Shown: positions 20,303 to 30,874 of the stretch, in pieces
Layout of the letters: each line of letters opens with the position of its first letter
Position numbering within the stretch: position 1 is the first letter of the stretch
Source of the DNA: Mycobacterium sp. 1081908.1
Lineage (GTDB): Bacteria > Actinomycetota > Actinomycetes > Mycobacteriales > Mycobacteriaceae
Assembly: GCF_001673535.1 (NCBI RefSeq)
Contig: NZ_LZLY01000057.1
Coordinates: forward strand, 1-64,000
DNA length: 64,000 bases
Direction: 5' to 3'
Position numbers and translations under genes: made by a program
The notes under the pieces: generated by a model
Databases searched by the model: none
Told to the model about the DNA's origin: nothing
Seen by the model: the letters and a program-made list of their open reading frames with translations, nothing else

Positions 20303-21745
20303 ATGCCCCGGTTTGTCGATCGCGTCGTCATCCACGCGCGCGCGGGTTCCGGCGGTAACGGCTGCGCGTCGGTCCACCGCGAAAAGTTCAAGCCGCTCGG
20401 CGGGCCCGACGGTGGCAACGGGGGCCGCGGCGGCAGCATCGTCCTGGTCGTCGATCCGCAGGTGCACACCCTGCTGGACTTCCACTTTCATCCGCACGTC
20501 ACCGCGCCCTCGGGCAAACAGGGCATGGGCAACAACCGCGACGGCGCCGCCGGCGCGGACCTGGAAGTCAAGGTCCCCGACGGCACCGTCGTCCTGGACG
20601 AACGCGGCCGCCTGCTCGCCGACCTGGTGGGAGCCGGCACCCGCTTCGAGGCAGCCGCCGGTGGCCGCGGCGGCCTCGGCAACGCCGCCTTGGCATCGCG
20701 CGCCCGCAAGGCCCCCGGCTTTGCCCTGCTCGGCGAGCCGGGCCAGGCCCGCGACCTGACGCTGGAGCTCAAGACGGTCGCCGACGTCGGCCTGATCGGG
20801 TTTCCCTCGGCGGGGAAATCCTCGCTGGTGTCCGCGATTTCCGCGGCCAAACCGAAGATCGCCGACTACCCGTTCACCACGCTGGTGCCCAACCTCGGTG
20901 TCGTCTCGGCGGGCGAGCACACCTTCACCGTCGCCGACGTTCCCGGGCTGATCCCCGGCGCGTCCGAGGGGCGCGGCCTGGGCCTGGAATTCCTCCGCCA
21001 CATCGAGCGATGCGCGGTGCTGGTACACGTGGTGGACTGCGCCACCGCGGAACCGGGTCGCGACCCGATCTCGGACATCGACGCGCTGGAAGCGGAACTC
21101 GCCGCGTACACCCCGACGCTGCAGGGCGACGCGGCACTGGGCGATCTGGCTGAGCGGCCACGGGCGGTGGTGCTCAACAAGATCGACGTGCCCGAGGCGC
21201 GCGAGCTTGCCGAGTTCGTCCGCGACGAGATCGCCGAGCGTGGCTGGCCGGTGTTCCTGGTGTCGACGGTGAGCCATGTTGGGCTGCAGCCCTTGGTCTT
21301 TGGGCTCTGGCAGATGATCTCGGAGTACAACGCCGCGCGGCCCCAGATCGTGCCGCGCCGCCCGGTGATCCGTCCGCTGCCCGTCGACGACAGCGGCTTC
21401 ACGGTCGAGCCGGACGGGCAGGGTGGGTTCGTCGTCACCGGCGCGCGGCCCGAGCGGTGGGTCGGCCAGACCAACTTCGACAACGACGAAGCGGTGGGTT
21501 ATCTCGCCGACCGCCTCGCGCGCCTCGGTGTCGAGGAGGAGCTGCTGAAGCTCGGCGCGAAACCGGGCTGCGCCGTGACCATCGGGGAGATGACGTTCGA
21601 CTGGGAGCCGCAAACGCCTGCGGGAGAACATGTTGCGTTGTCCGGCCGCGGCACCGACGCGCGGCTGGAACGCACCGAACGAATCGGGGCCGCCGAGCGC
21701 AAGGCCGCCCGGCGCCAGCGCCGCCAACACGGTGACGAAGAATGA
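20303..21745 (+). CDS. obg: GTPase Obg
   Basis: Ribosome-associated essential GTPase linked to 50S maturation and the stress response. The 480-residue product has the glycine-rich Obg fold (1-158), the G domain with P-loop GFPSAGKSS at 166-174 and DVPGLIPGA as switch region, and the C-terminal OCT domain. ATG 20303 is chosen because AGAGGA lies just upstream and the product then starts [11 protein letters not shown]; an earlier in-frame start at 20288 overlaps this site. It is cotranscribed with rplU-rpmA by spacing. Confidence 0.97.
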   Translation: MPRFVDRVVIHARAGSGGNGCASVHREKFKPLGGPDGGNGGRGGSIVLVVDPQVHTLLDFHFHPHVTAPSGKQGMGNNRDGAAGADLEVKVPDGTVVLDERGRLLADLVGAGTRFEAAAGGRGGLGNAALASRARKAPGFALLGEPGQARDLTLELKTVADVGLIGFPSAGKSSLVSAISAAKPKIADYPFTTLVPNLGVVSAGEHTFTVADVPGLIPGASEGRGLGLEFLRHIERCAVLVHVVDCATAEPGRDPISDIDALEAELAAYTPTLQGDAALGDLAERPRAVVLNKIDVPEARELAEFVRDEIAERGWPVFLVSTVSHVGLQPLVFGLWQMISEYNAARPQIVPRRPVIRPLPVDDSGFTVEPDGQGGFVVTGARPERWVGQTNFDNDEAVGYLADRLARLGVEEELLKLGAKPGCAVTIGEMTFDWEPQTPAGEHVALSGRGTDARLERTERIGAAERKAARRQRRQHGDEE

Positions 21746-21791
21746 GCGCCGGCGACGATGCAGAGCGAAGCGATGAGGAGGAGCGGCGCCA

Positions 21792-22895
21792 TTGACTAGG
21801 CCTCGCGAAACCATCCGAACCGCGCGCAGTCTCGTGGTCAAGGTCGGGACCAACGCGCTGACCACGCCGTCCGGGGTGTTCGACGCCGGCCGGCTGGCCG
21901 GACTGGCCGACGCCATCGAGGCGCGGATGAAGGCCGGCACCGACGTCGTCATCGTGTCGTCGGGCGCCATCGCCGCGGGCATCGAGCCGCTCGGACTGTC
22001 CCGTCGCCCAAAGGATTTGGCGACCAAGCAGGCCGCGGCCAGCGTCGGCCAGGTCGCGCTGGTCAACTCGTGGAGCGCGGCGTTCGCCCGCTATGGCCGC
22101 ACGGTCGGGCAGGTGCTGCTGACGGCGCACGACATTTCGGTGCGCGCCTCACACACCAACGCCCAGCGCACGCTGGATCGGCTGCGCGCGCTGCATGCCG
22201 TGGCGATCGTCAACGAAAACGACACGGTGGCCACCAACGAGATCCGGTTCGGCGACAACGACCGGCTCTCGGCGCTGGTGGCCCACCTGGTCGGCGCCGA
22301 GGCGCTGGTGCTGCTCTCCGACATCGACGGACTCTACGACTCGGATCCGCGGAAGACCAAGGGCGCCAGGTTCATCCCCGAGGTGTCCGGCGCGGCGGAC
22401 CTGGACGGCGTGGTCGCCGGGCCGGGCAGCGACCTGGGCACCGGCGGGATGGCGTCGAAGATGTCATCGGCGCTGCTGGCGGCCGACGCCGGCGTCCCGG
22501 TGCTGCTGGCCGCGGCGACCGACGCCGCGACCGCGCTCAGCGACGCGTCGGGCGGAACGGTGTTCGCGCCCCGGCCGATTCGGATGTCGGCCCGCCGCTT
22601 CTGGGTGCGTTACGCCGCCGAGGCGGCCGGTTCGCTGACGCTGGACGAGGGCGCGGTGCGCGCGGTGGTGGGGCAACGCCGCTCGCTGCTGGCCGCCGGC
22701 ATCACCATGGTCTCGGGCCGGTTCTATGCCGGGGACGTCGTCGAACTGCGCGGGCCGGACGCGACCATGGTGGCGCGTGGCGTGGTCGCCTACGACGCGA
22801 CGGAACTGGCCACCATGATGGGCCGGTCGACCTCCGAGTTGCCCGGTGAGCTGCGCCGGCCGGCGGTGCACGCCGACGACCTGGTCGCGGTGTAG
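21792..22895 (+). CDS. proB: Glutamate 5-kinase
   Basis: First step of proline synthesis, phosphorylating glutamate; the partner enzyme ProA is encoded 12 kb downstream. The 367-residue product has the amino-acid kinase fold ([23 protein letters not shown]) and a C-terminal PUA domain (from about 275). The TTG start is supported by GGAGGAG at 21777-21783, eight bases upstream, and by an in-frame stop at 21774-21776. proB follows obg by 46 bases as in M. tuberculosis. The synteny with M. tuberculosis breaks immediately after this gene. Confidence 0.95.
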   Translation: MTRPRETIRTARSLVVKVGTNALTTPSGVFDAGRLAGLADAIEARMKAGTDVVIVSSGAIAAGIEPLGLSRRPKDLATKQAAASVGQVALVNSWSAAFARYGRTVGQVLLTAHDISVRASHTNAQRTLDRLRALHAVAIVNENDTVATNEIRFGDNDRLSALVAHLVGAEALVLLSDIDGLYDSDPRKTKGARFIPEVSGAADLDGVVAGPGSDLGTGGMASKMSSALLAADAGVPVLLAAATDAATALSDASGGTVFAPRPIRMSARRFWVRYAAEAAGSLTLDEGAVRAVVGQRRSLLAAGITMVSGRFYAGDVVELRGPDATMVARGVVAYDATELATMMGRSTSELPGELRRPAVHADDLVAV

Positions 22896-22984
22896 CGGGC
22901 TAACTGAGCGGGCTGCTGTTGTCCTGCCATGCGGCCGATTCGGGATGCGGCCACTAACGATATTGCTTTCGTCACAGTCGCGGG

Positions 22985-23635
22985 TCAGCGCGGCGGTATC
23001 GGCTCGAGATACAGCGCGCCCCAGATGATTTGAGCCAGGGACCCGGCCAGTTCGGCGTCGAAGCTCCCGGGAGCCGTCGGAAGGTTCTGCTGGCAGGCGC
23101 GCTCGACCATCCAGGTCAATGCGCTGGCCGTGGCGGTGGGGGGCAGCTCGGGGCGGATCGAGCCGTCGGCCTGGCCGTCCTCGATGACGCGGGTCACCCG
23201 GCCGGTGATCGCGGTCAGCAGATTTCGGTAGGTCGCCCCGACCACGGCGTCGTAGCCGGCCATTTCGTTCAGCGCGACGAGCACCGGTTGGTGGCGCCGG
23301 TAGTTTCCGATGATTCCGGCCATGGCCGCGCGGACGTCGTCGGGGTCGTGCCGCCAGGCCATGCTCCACCAGCGGTCCGCGCTGTCGGCGAGGTCGGCGA
23401 ACACCTGGCCGGCCAGCCGGCGCAGCAGGTGGCCCTTGTCCTCGAAGTAGATGTAGAAGCTCGCGCGCGAGATGCCGGCCTCGCTCGACAGCCGGTCCAC
23501 GCTGAGCTCGGTGAAACTGGCGCCGTCGCGCATCAGCCGCTCGGTGGCGTCCAGCAACCGGCGTTCCATGTCCTCGCGTCGCTGCTGCCGCCCGCGCTCG
23601 CGGTTGGCCTGCGGTTTTCGGGTGACCGACGGCAT
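22985..23635 (-). CDS. TetR-family transcriptional regulator
   Basis: The 216-residue product has an Arg-rich leader and an N-terminal helix-turn-helix (about 25-72) with the signature [20 protein letters not shown], followed by an all-helical ligand-binding domain. It is transcribed away from the cytochrome P450 gene, and a perfect 7-3-7 palindrome lies in the short shared promoter. I infer that it represses the P450 and itself, with the P450's substrate or product as a possible inducer. This gene and the next three are not at this position in M. tuberculosis. Confidence 0.9.
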   Translation of the reverse strand: MPSVTRKPQANRERGRQQRREDMERRLLDATERLMRDGASFTELSVDRLSSEAGISRASFYIYFEDKGHLLRRLAGQVFADLADSADRWWSMAWRHDPDDVRAAMAGIIGNYRRHQPVLVALNEMAGYDAVVGATYRNLLTAITGRVTRVIEDGQADGSIRPELPPTATASALTWMVERACQQNLPTAPGSFDAELAGSLAQIIWGALYLEPIPPR

Positions 23636-23664
23636 TCGCCCAGCATAACCCGGGGCTCAACAGG

Positions 23665-23692
23665 TTGACTAGACATAGTGTCTAGGCATATT
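23665..23692 (+). promoter_or_regulatory. P450 promoter with TetR operator between -35 and -10
   Basis: TTGACT (23665-23670) and CATATT (23687-23692) are spaced 16 bases and read toward the P450 gene. A perfect palindrome, CTAGACA-TAG-TGTCTAG (23669-23685), fills the spacer, so a bound dimer would block polymerase. It lies 34 bases from the TetR start. Pairing and spacing are seen; binding by the neighbouring TetR is inferred. Confidence 0.7.
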
Positions 23693-23739
23693 GTCGTTCC
23701 CAACGTGTGATGGGGGTCATAGGCGACGGAGGGCCGACG

Positions 23740-25005
23740 ATGACAGTGGCGAGCGGGGTCTCTAGCAGCCGTGCGTACGACCCGATCGACCTGTCGTCGC
23801 GCGCGTTCTGGTCCACCACCGCGGCGGACCGGGAGCGCTCCTTCGCGGTGCTGCGGGCCGAGCGCCCGGTGAGCTGGCATCCCCCGGTCGAGGACGCGCT
23901 CATGCCCGATCCGGCGGATCCGGGCTACTGGGCGGTCACCCGTCGCGCGGACATCGTCACGGTGAGCCGCAGCAACGAGGTGTTCCTGTCCGGCAACGGC
24001 GTGATGTTCGAGAACATCCCGGTGGAGTTGCTCGAGGCGTCGCAGTCCTTCCTGGCGATGGATCCGCCGCGGCACACCAAGCTGCGCAAGCTCGCCCACG
24101 CCGCCTTCACCCCCAGGCAGGTCCGCCGCATCGAGGAATCGATCCAGGCGAACGCAAAAACCATCGTCGAAGAGCTCCGGGCCGCGGGCAGCGGCGCCGA
24201 TTTCGTCGACCTCTGCGCCAAGGAGCTGCCCATCCGCACGCTGTCGGACATGGTCGGGATCCCGGAATCCGAGCGGCAGCGCATGGCACACGCCACCGAC
24301 GCCATGGTGTCCTGGGCCGACCCCGCCTACCTCGAGGGTCGGCACCCCATGGGGGTGCTGTTCGAGAACCAGACGTATGTGCATCAGGTCGCCGGCACGC
24401 TGGCCGCCGAGCGCCGCGAGCATCCCGGCGACGACCTGTTCAGCAGCCTGGTGAATGCCGAGGTGGACGGGGACCGGCTGACCGACGCCGACGTGGCGGC
24501 GTTCTTCGTGTTGCTCTCGGTGGCGGGCAACGACACCACCCGCCAGACCATCAGCCACGCGATGAAGGCCCTCACCGACTTTCCCGAGCAGCGGGCCTGG
24601 CTGCGCGAGGACTTCGACAACCGCATCGGCACCGCCGTCGAGGAGTTCGTCCGGTGGGCCACTCCGGTCATGACGTTCCGCCGCACGGCGGCAACGGATT
24701 TCGAACTCGGCGGCCAGAAGATCGCGGCGGGGGAGAAGGTGGTGATGTTTTACGCGTCCGGCAACCGGGACGAAGAGGCGTTCGACCATCCGGAGCGTTT
24801 CGATCTGAGCCGGAACCCCAACCCTCACGTCGGCTTTGGCGGGGGCGGGCTGCACTTCTGCCTCGGTGCCCACGTGGCCCGGGCGCAACTGCGGGCAGTG
24901 TTCGGTGAGTTGCTGCGCCAGTTGCCGGACATCCAGGCGGGCGAGCCGACCTACGTGGCGGGCAACTTTGTCCACGCCGTCCGCAGCATGCCGTGCACGT
25001 TCTAG
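23740..25005 (+). CDS. Cytochrome P450
   Basis: Haem monooxygenase needing ferredoxin and a reductase from elsewhere. The 421-residue product has the I-helix oxygen-activation motif AGNDTT at 262-267, an ExxR pair in EEFVRW, and the haem loop [12 protein letters not shown] with ligand Cys374. The general style (GGGG loop, MDPPRH motif) resembles the mycobacterial sterol/fatty-acid CYP families, but I cannot assign a CYP number or substrate. ATG 23740 is chosen over GTG 23707 because GGAGGG at 23728-23733 precedes it. Its stop overlaps the convergent sirtuin stop by four bases (CTAG). Confidence 0.92.
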   Translation: MTVASGVSSSRAYDPIDLSSRAFWSTTAADRERSFAVLRAERPVSWHPPVEDALMPDPADPGYWAVTRRADIVTVSRSNEVFLSGNGVMFENIPVELLEASQSFLAMDPPRHTKLRKLAHAAFTPRQVRRIEESIQANAKTIVEELRAAGSGADFVDLCAKELPIRTLSDMVGIPESERQRMAHATDAMVSWADPAYLEGRHPMGVLFENQTYVHQVAGTLAAERREHPGDDLFSSLVNAEVDGDRLTDADVAAFFVLLSVAGNDTTRQTISHAMKALTDFPEQRAWLREDFDNRIGTAVEEFVRWATPVMTFRRTAATDFELGGQKIAAGEKVVMFYASGNRDEEAFDHPERFDLSRNPNPHVGFGGGGLHFCLGAHVARAQLRAVFGELLRQLPDIQAGEPTYVAGNFVHAVRSMPCTF

Positions 25006-25850
25006 CGCGCCGCCGTCGGGGACAACTCGTCGACTAGCAACGTCAACAGCTCGGAGCACCCGCCGTCGACCTTCACGGTGGCCAGGTCGTCGCCGCGGGT
25101 TGGGCCGCGGTTGACGATGGCGATCGGGATGCCCAGCGCGGCGGCGTGGCGCACGAACCGGTAGCCGGAGAACACCGTCAGCGACGAGCCGGCGACCAGT
25201 AGCGCGTCCGCCTCGTCGATCAACGAATATGCCTTAGTGACAACGTCTTTGGGGACGCTCTCGCCGAAGTAGACGATGTCGGGCTTGAGCATGCCGCCGC
25301 AGCGCGGGCAGTCGAGGTAGCGGAACGACGCGGTGTCGGCGACGACGGCGTCGGCGTCGGGGGCCACCGCCAGCCCGCCCACCGCCTCGGCGCGCTCGAC
25401 GAACCCCGGGTTGAGCGCCTCGAGTTGTTCGGCGAGCGCGGCGCGGCTCATCCCGTACCGGCAACTCAGGCAGACCACCCGCGCGTAGGTGCCGTGCAGG
25501 TTGACGACGTTTCGGCTGCCGGCCTTGGTGTGCAGCAGGTCGACGTTCTGGGTGATCACCCCGGTCACCACCGCGGCGCGCTCGAGCGCGGCCAGCGCGC
25601 GGTGCCCGGCGTTGGGTGCGGTGTCGTCCATGTGCCGCCACCCGACGTGGTTGCGCGCCCAGTACCGCTGCCGGAACAGCGGATCCGAGGTGAACTGGCC
25701 GATGGTCATGGGGTTGCTCGGCGGCGAATCGGGGCCGCGGTAGTCGGGGATGCCCGAGTCGGTGGACATCCCGGCACCGGTCAGGACCGCGACCCGGCGG
25801 CCGGCGAGCAGCACGACGAGTTCCGGCGATTCCGCGCGGCTGGGGGTCAC
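25002..25850 (-). CDS. NAD-dependent protein deacylase, Sir2 family (class II-like)
   Basis: Removes acyl groups from lysine using NAD, releasing nicotinamide. The 282-residue product shows [15 protein letters not shown] (25-39), TQNVD (100-104), catalytic His119 in LHG, and zinc cysteines C127/C130 and C181/C184. The GIPDYRG form and the long zinc-domain insertion resemble class II (SIRT4-like) rather than the CobB/Rv1151c type. The GTG start gives [10 protein letters not shown]. It lies 18 bases after the cysteine-hydrolase gene, so the two are probably one operon. Confidence 0.9.
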   Translation of the reverse strand: MTPSRAESPELVVLLAGRRVAVLTGAGMSTDSGIPDYRGPDSPPSNPMTIGQFTSDPLFRQRYWARNHVGWRHMDDTAPNAGHRALAALERAAVVTGVITQNVDLLHTKAGSRNVVNLHGTYARVVCLSCRYGMSRAALAEQLEALNPGFVERAEAVGGLAVAPDADAVVADTASFRYLDCPRCGGMLKPDIVYFGESVPKDVVTKAYSLIDEADALLVAGSSLTVFSGYRFVRHAAALGIPIAIVNRGPTRGDDLATVKVDGGCSELLTLLVDELSPTAAR

Positions 25851-25868
25851 CCGTTCGAGGGTACCGAG

Positions 25869-26408
<540 letters not shown>

Positions 26409-26467
26409 GCCGTTGGGGATACCCGGCGGCGACGAGTCGACAACCGTCGGAGGACAATGGGAGGGTC

Positions 26468-28510
26468 ATGGACTTTTACAACGCCTACCATCAGGGCTTT
26501 GTCCGCGTCGCGGCCTGCACGCAGCACACCGAGCTCGGCGATCCGGCGGCCAACGCCGAGTCGGTGCTGCGGTTGGCCGGCCAATGCCATGACGACGGCG
26601 TCGCCGTGGCCGTCTTCCCGGAGCTGACCCTGTCGGGGTACTCCATCGAGGACATCGTCCTGCAGGACCTCCTGCTCGACGACGTCGAAGCCGCCGTCAA
26701 GGACGTCGTCACCGGGTCGGCCGACCTGCTGCCCGTGTTGGTCGTCGGCGCCCCGCTGCGCTACCGGCATCGCATCTACAACACCGCGGTGGTCATCCAC
26801 CGCGGCGAGGTGCTCGGCGTCGCGCCCAAGTCGTACCTGCCCACCTATCGCGAGTTCTACGAGCGCCGCCAGATCGCGCCCGGCAACGACGAGCGCGGCA
26901 CCATCCGCATCGGCGACCTCGATGCCCCGTTCGGTCCCGATCTGCTGTTCGCCGCGTCCGATCTGCCGGGCTTGGTGTTGCACGTCGAAATCTGCGAGGA
27001 CATGTTCGTCCCGATCCCACCCAGCGCCGAGGCGGCGCTGGCGGGGGCGACGGTGCTGGCCAATCTCTCCGGGAGCCCGATCACGATCGGGCGCGCCGAG
27101 GACCGGTGCCTGCTGGCGCGCTCGGCGTCGTCGCGGTGCCTGGCCGCCTACGTGTACGCCGCCGCGGGGGAGGGCGAATCGACGACCGACCTGGCCTGGG
27201 ACGGCCAGACCATGGTCTGGGAGAACGGCGTGCTGCTCGCCTCCTCCGAGCGCTTCCCCAAGGGGGAGCGCCGCAGCGTCGCCGACGTCGACCTCGAGCT
27301 GCTCCGCTCGGAACGGCTGCGGATGGGCACCTTCGACGACAACCGGCGCCACCACCGGACGACGGCGGAGTCGTTCCGGCGCATCGAGTTCCGGCTCGAT
27401 CCTCCCGCGGGTGACATCGGACTGCGCCGCGAGATCGAGCGCTTCCCGTTCGTGCCGGCCGATCCGCAACGGCTGGAACAGGATTGCTACGAGGCCTACA
27501 ACATTCAGGTCTCGGGGCTCGAGCAGCGGCTGCGCGCGCTGGACTATCCGAAGGTGGTCATCGGGATTTCCGGTGGACTGGATTCGACCCACGCGCTGAT
27601 CGTGGCCGCCCGCGCGATGGACCGCGAGGAACGGCCGCGCAGCGACATCCTGGCGTTCACGCTGCCCGGCTTCGCGACCGGAGATCGCACCAAGCGCAAC
27701 GCGATCGAGCTGTGCCGCGCGCTGGGTGTCACCTTCTCCGAGATCGACATCACCGAGACCGCGCAGCTGATGCTCAAGGAGATCGACCACCCGTTCTCGC
27801 GCGGCGAGAAGGTCTACGACGTCACCTTCGAGAACGTCCAGGCCGGACTGCGCACCGATTACCTGTTCCGGCTGGCCAACCAGCGCGGCGGGATCGTGCT
27901 GGGCACCGGTGACCTCTCGGAGCTGGGGTTGGGCTGGTCGACGTACGGGGTCGGCGACCAGATGTCGCACTACAACGTCAACGGCGGGGTCCCCAAGACG
28001 CTGATCCAGCACCTGATCCGGTGGGTGATTTCGTCGGGCCAGTTCGAATCCGACGTGTGCGAGGTGCTGCAGTCGGTGTTGGACACCGAGATCACGCCGG
28101 AGCTCGTTCCGAGCGGCGAGGAGGAAGAGCTGCAGAGCAGCGAGGCCAAGGTCGGCCCCTTTGCCCTGCAGGACTTCTCGCTGTTCCATGTGCTGCGGTT
28201 CGGGTTCCGGCCGTCGAAGATCGCGTTCCTGGCGTGGCACGCGTGGAGCGACCCCGAGCAGGGCAACTGGCCGACGGGATTCCCCGAGGACAAGCGACCG
28301 TCGTACTCGCTCAAGGAGATCCGGCACTGGCTGGGAGTGTTCGTGCAGCGGTTCTACTCGTTCAGCCAGTTCAAGCGCTCGGCCCTGCCCAACGGCCCCA
28401 AGGTGTCACATGGCGGCGCGCTGTCGCCGCGCGGCGACTGGCGCGCCCCCTCGGACATGTCGGCGCGGATCTGGCTCGACGAGATCGAGCGCGAGGTGCC
28501 GGAGGACTAG
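26468..28510 (+). CDS. nadE: Glutamine-dependent NAD+ synthetase
   Basis: Final step of NAD synthesis: amidates nicotinate adenine dinucleotide using ammonia channelled from its own glutaminase. The 680-residue product has an N-terminal nitrilase-type glutaminase with triad Glu52, Lys121 and Cys176, and a C-terminal synthetase with the PP-loop SGGLDST at 368-374. Residue numbers match the M. tuberculosis enzyme. The ATG start gives [11 protein letters not shown]. nadE is divergent from the hydrolase/sirtuin operon, with about 60 bases between starts. Confidence 0.97.
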   Translation: MDFYNAYHQGFVRVAACTQHTELGDPAANAESVLRLAGQCHDDGVAVAVFPELTLSGYSIEDIVLQDLLLDDVEAAVKDVVTGSADLLPVLVVGAPLRYRHRIYNTAVVIHRGEVLGVAPKSYLPTYREFYERRQIAPGNDERGTIRIGDLDAPFGPDLLFAASDLPGLVLHVEICEDMFVPIPPSAEAALAGATVLANLSGSPITIGRAEDRCLLARSASSRCLAAYVYAAAGEGESTTDLAWDGQTMVWENGVLLASSERFPKGERRSVADVDLELLRSERLRMGTFDDNRRHHRTTAESFRRIEFRLDPPAGDIGLRREIERFPFVPADPQRLEQDCYEAYNIQVSGLEQRLRALDYPKVVIGISGGLDSTHALIVAARAMDREERPRSDILAFTLPGFATGDRTKRNAIELCRALGVTFSEIDITETAQLMLKEIDHPFSRGEKVYDVTFENVQAGLRTDYLFRLANQRGGIVLGTGDLSELGLGWSTYGVGDQMSHYNVNGGVPKTLIQHLIRWVISSGQFESDVCEVLQSVLDTEITPELVPSGEEEELQSSEAKVGPFALQDFSLFHVLRFGFRPSKIAFLAWHAWSDPEQGNWPTGFPEDKRPSYSLKEIRHWLGVFVQRFYSFSQFKRSALPNGPKVSHGGALSPRGDWRAPSDMSARIWLDEIEREVPED

Positions 28511-28526
28511 GCAGGGCCGGACGCGG

Positions 28527-28934
28527 TTACGCCTTCGCGCGGCGCCAGCCTTGGTATTGCAGTTCCGCGAACAGCAGCGTGTAGGCGCCGGCCGCCAGGT
28601 TCAACACGATGCCGGCCGAGGTCAACGGGAAGACATCCGCGAGCACGAGTACGACGGCGGCCACCGTGTACAACAGATTGGCGATGATGACTCCCATGCC
28701 GGCGCGGCGTACCGCCGGCAAGGCGGCCAGCCCGAACACGACCACCCCGTAGGCGATCAAGAACGCGGCCATGCCGTACTCGAACGCCTTCGTGGTGCCC
28801 GAGAGTTCGGCGAGCCAGCCGGCCACCGGGATGCCGGCCACGCCGACCAGTCCGCTGATGGCGGCGTCGGCACGCATGGTGAAGCGAAGCAACCCGTCGC
28901 GAGTTGCTGTGCGGTCAATGGTGGTGGCGGACAT
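28527..28934 (-). CDS. Small four-helix membrane protein (Rv2437-like by position)
   Basis: A 135-residue protein with four predicted transmembrane helices (about 26-45, 53-72, 82-100 and 105-125). ATG 28934 is chosen because GAAAGGA lies seven bases upstream; an upstream in-frame start would add 22 residues without a ribosome site. It is convergent with nadE, 16 bases from its stop. Size and place match M. tuberculosis Rv2437. No function is assigned. Confidence 0.75.
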   Translation of the reverse strand: MSATTIDRTATRDGLLRFTMRADAAISGLVGVAGIPVAGWLAELSGTTKAFEYGMAAFLIAYGVVVFGLAALPAVRRAGMGVIIANLLYTVAAVVLVLADVFPLTSAGIVLNLAAGAYTLLFAELQYQGWRRAKA

Positions 28935-29111
28935 TGGTTTCCTTTCTCGAAGGTTGACACCGGTCAGGCTGCTCGGAAACCACTGCCAAATCGACGTCAC
29001 GCGCTGCCAGCTACTGCCAACCGCAGGTCAGCGCCGGGTGGGATGTGCCGACAAAGTCGTAACGCGCAGCTGCTGGACACCCCGATCGGCGCCGCCCTGC
29101 TCCGCGCCGCG

Positions 29112-29753
29112 TTAACGAACGAGCCCGACCCCCGGCACGAATCGACCCACCCTGGCGGCGTAGGCGCGATAGGCGTCGCCGTGCGTCCGCAGCAGGTACG
29201 GCTCCTCGACGCGCCGGACCTGGACCTCGATCGTGGCGATCAGCAGGATAAGACCCGCCAACGCAACGACATTGGGCGTCACCAGCGCGATTCCGAAGCC
29301 GAAGGTGAACATCGCGGTATAGATCGGGTTGCGGATGCGGCCGAACACGCCGGTGTGCACCAGCGTCGTGGTCTCCCTCGGGTCCACCCCGATCCGCCAG
29401 GAATCACCCATCTCGAGTTGCGCGTACACCGTCGCGGCGATGCCGGCCGTTGCCACCACGATGCCCACGGCCTGGATCCACGCCTCGTCCAGCACGCCGA
29501 CGGGCTCAACGACCCTGGCCTCCTGCAGGATTGGGGCGCAGAGCGCCACCGCGAGCGCGACCACGAAGCCGACCCCGGCCAGGCGTTCCAGTGCGCCACC
29601 GGTACGGATGCCGCGAAAGCCGGTCGAGCCGGTCCGCCGATACTGCAGCCAACTGCGCCAGCCGAATCCGAGCAGTCCGAATATCGCGAAGAGCACCAAG
29701 GCCATGTCGGCGGCGGCTGTCGCCGGCATGCAGGCTCCCATGACCGCAGGCAT
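29112..29753 (-). CDS. Isoprenylcysteine carboxyl methyltransferase-like membrane protein
   Basis: The 213-residue product has about five hydrophobic segments and the ICMT/phospholipid-methyltransferase C-terminal signature: an RNPIY segment near residue 150 followed by EEPYLLRTHGDAYRAY. Members of this fold methylate lipid or thiol groups at the membrane using SAM; the bacterial substrate is unknown. It lies 15 bases from the rbsK stop on the same strand, so it may be cotranscribed behind rbsK. Confidence 0.75.
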   Translation of the reverse strand: MPAVMGACMPATAAADMALVLFAIFGLLGFGWRSWLQYRRTGSTGFRGIRTGGALERLAGVGFVVALAVALCAPILQEARVVEPVGVLDEAWIQAVGIVVATAGIAATVYAQLEMGDSWRIGVDPRETTTLVHTGVFGRIRNPIYTAMFTFGFGIALVTPNVVALAGLILLIATIEVQVRRVEEPYLLRTHGDAYRAYAARVGRFVPGVGLVR

Positions 29754-29768
29754 CGCAGCGAGGGTACC

Positions 29769-30674
29769 TCAATCGCTTTGGTCGGGAAAAGCGTCCCGCA
29801 CCGCGGTGTCGATCGCGTCCGCGCCCGGGGCGCAGTCGCCGGCGCCGGCAACCACGGTCGCCAGCGCGCCCGCGGCGCAGGCACGCCGCAGCGCGGCCAG
29901 CCGCTCGGCCCCGGAAGCCGGGTTGGCACCGTCGCCGCGCGGCCAGCTCGCGGCCAGCACCCCGGCGAACACGTCGCCCGCGCCGGTGGTGTCAACGGCT
30001 TCGACCGCCGGCGCCGGTACGACGAAATCGCCGTCTTCCCCGACATAGCGCGCGCCGCGCGCACCCAGGGTGATCGCCAAGTGGGCCGCCCGCCACGGCC
30101 AGGATTGGGCCTCGGCTTCGTTGGCGATCACCACGTCCGCAGTAGCCGCGAGCTCGGCCAATCGGCTTGGGTCCCGGCCCGCGGGTGAGGCGTTGACGAT
30201 GACCGCCGCCCCCGCCGAGCGGGCTTCGCGCGCCGCCGCCACCGCCGTCGGCACCGGAATCTCCAACTGCGTCAAAAGCACGTCGCAGGTGGCGATCGCC
30301 CGGCACGCGTGGACGGCGGCCGGGGTCAACCGCCCGTTGGCGCCCGGCGCGACGACGATGGTGTTCTCGGCGCGGGAGTCGACCACGATGACGGCCGTGC
30401 CGCTCGGCCCCGTAACCTCGATCGCCCCGTCCAGCCCAACGCCGTTGGCCCGCAGGTGGGCCCGCAACGCCGCCGCGGCCGCGTCGTCGCCGAGCGCGCC
30501 CACGAACTGCACGCGCGCGCCCGCGCGCGCCGCCGCCACGGCCTGGTTGGCGCCCTTGCCGCCGGGCGAGGAGGTCAGCGACGAGGCCAACACCGTCTGA
30601 CCCGGCCGCGGCAGGGCGTCGACGTCGAACGTCAGGTCCATGTTCACGCTGCCGACAACACAGACCCGCGCCAT
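29769..30674 (-). CDS. rbsK: Ribokinase (PfkB family)
   Basis: Phosphorylates ribose to ribose 5-phosphate, or a related sugar. The 301-residue product has the PfkB signature GGKGANQAVAAAR near the N terminus and the C-terminal DTTGAGDVFAG with the catalytic Asp. ATG 30674 gives MARVCVVGSVNMD. An upstream ATG at 30740 would add 22 residues; part of that stretch (TNVG) resembles the annotated M. tuberculosis N terminus, so the start is uncertain. No ribose transporter lies nearby. Position matches Rv2436. Confidence 0.88.
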   Translation of the reverse strand: MARVCVVGSVNMDLTFDVDALPRPGQTVLASSLTSSPGGKGANQAVAAARAGARVQFVGALGDDAAAAALRAHLRANGVGLDGAIEVTGPSGTAVIVVDSRAENTIVVAPGANGRLTPAAVHACRAIATCDVLLTQLEIPVPTAVAAAREARSAGAAVIVNASPAGRDPSRLAELAATADVVIANEAEAQSWPWRAAHLAITLGARGARYVGEDGDFVVPAPAVEAVDTTGAGDVFAGVLAASWPRGDGANPASGAERLAALRRACAAGALATVVAGAGDCAPGADAIDTAVRDAFPDQSD

Positions 30675-30874
30675 GATGCCGACGTTAGTCGGGCCGCAAT
30701 TCGGACGGGCGACGCCCGCCGGGAACCGCAATACGACCATTTCTGGCCGAACCCCAAGCCGGGTTGGGCATTTTGCCGCTGATCCTTCGCGGCATTCGCC
30801 AATATCGTGATCTCCGCGCGTTAGTCTGCTGCGTGATCGGTGCTTAATCCGGTCGGAAGGAGGGGGAAAGGCGA

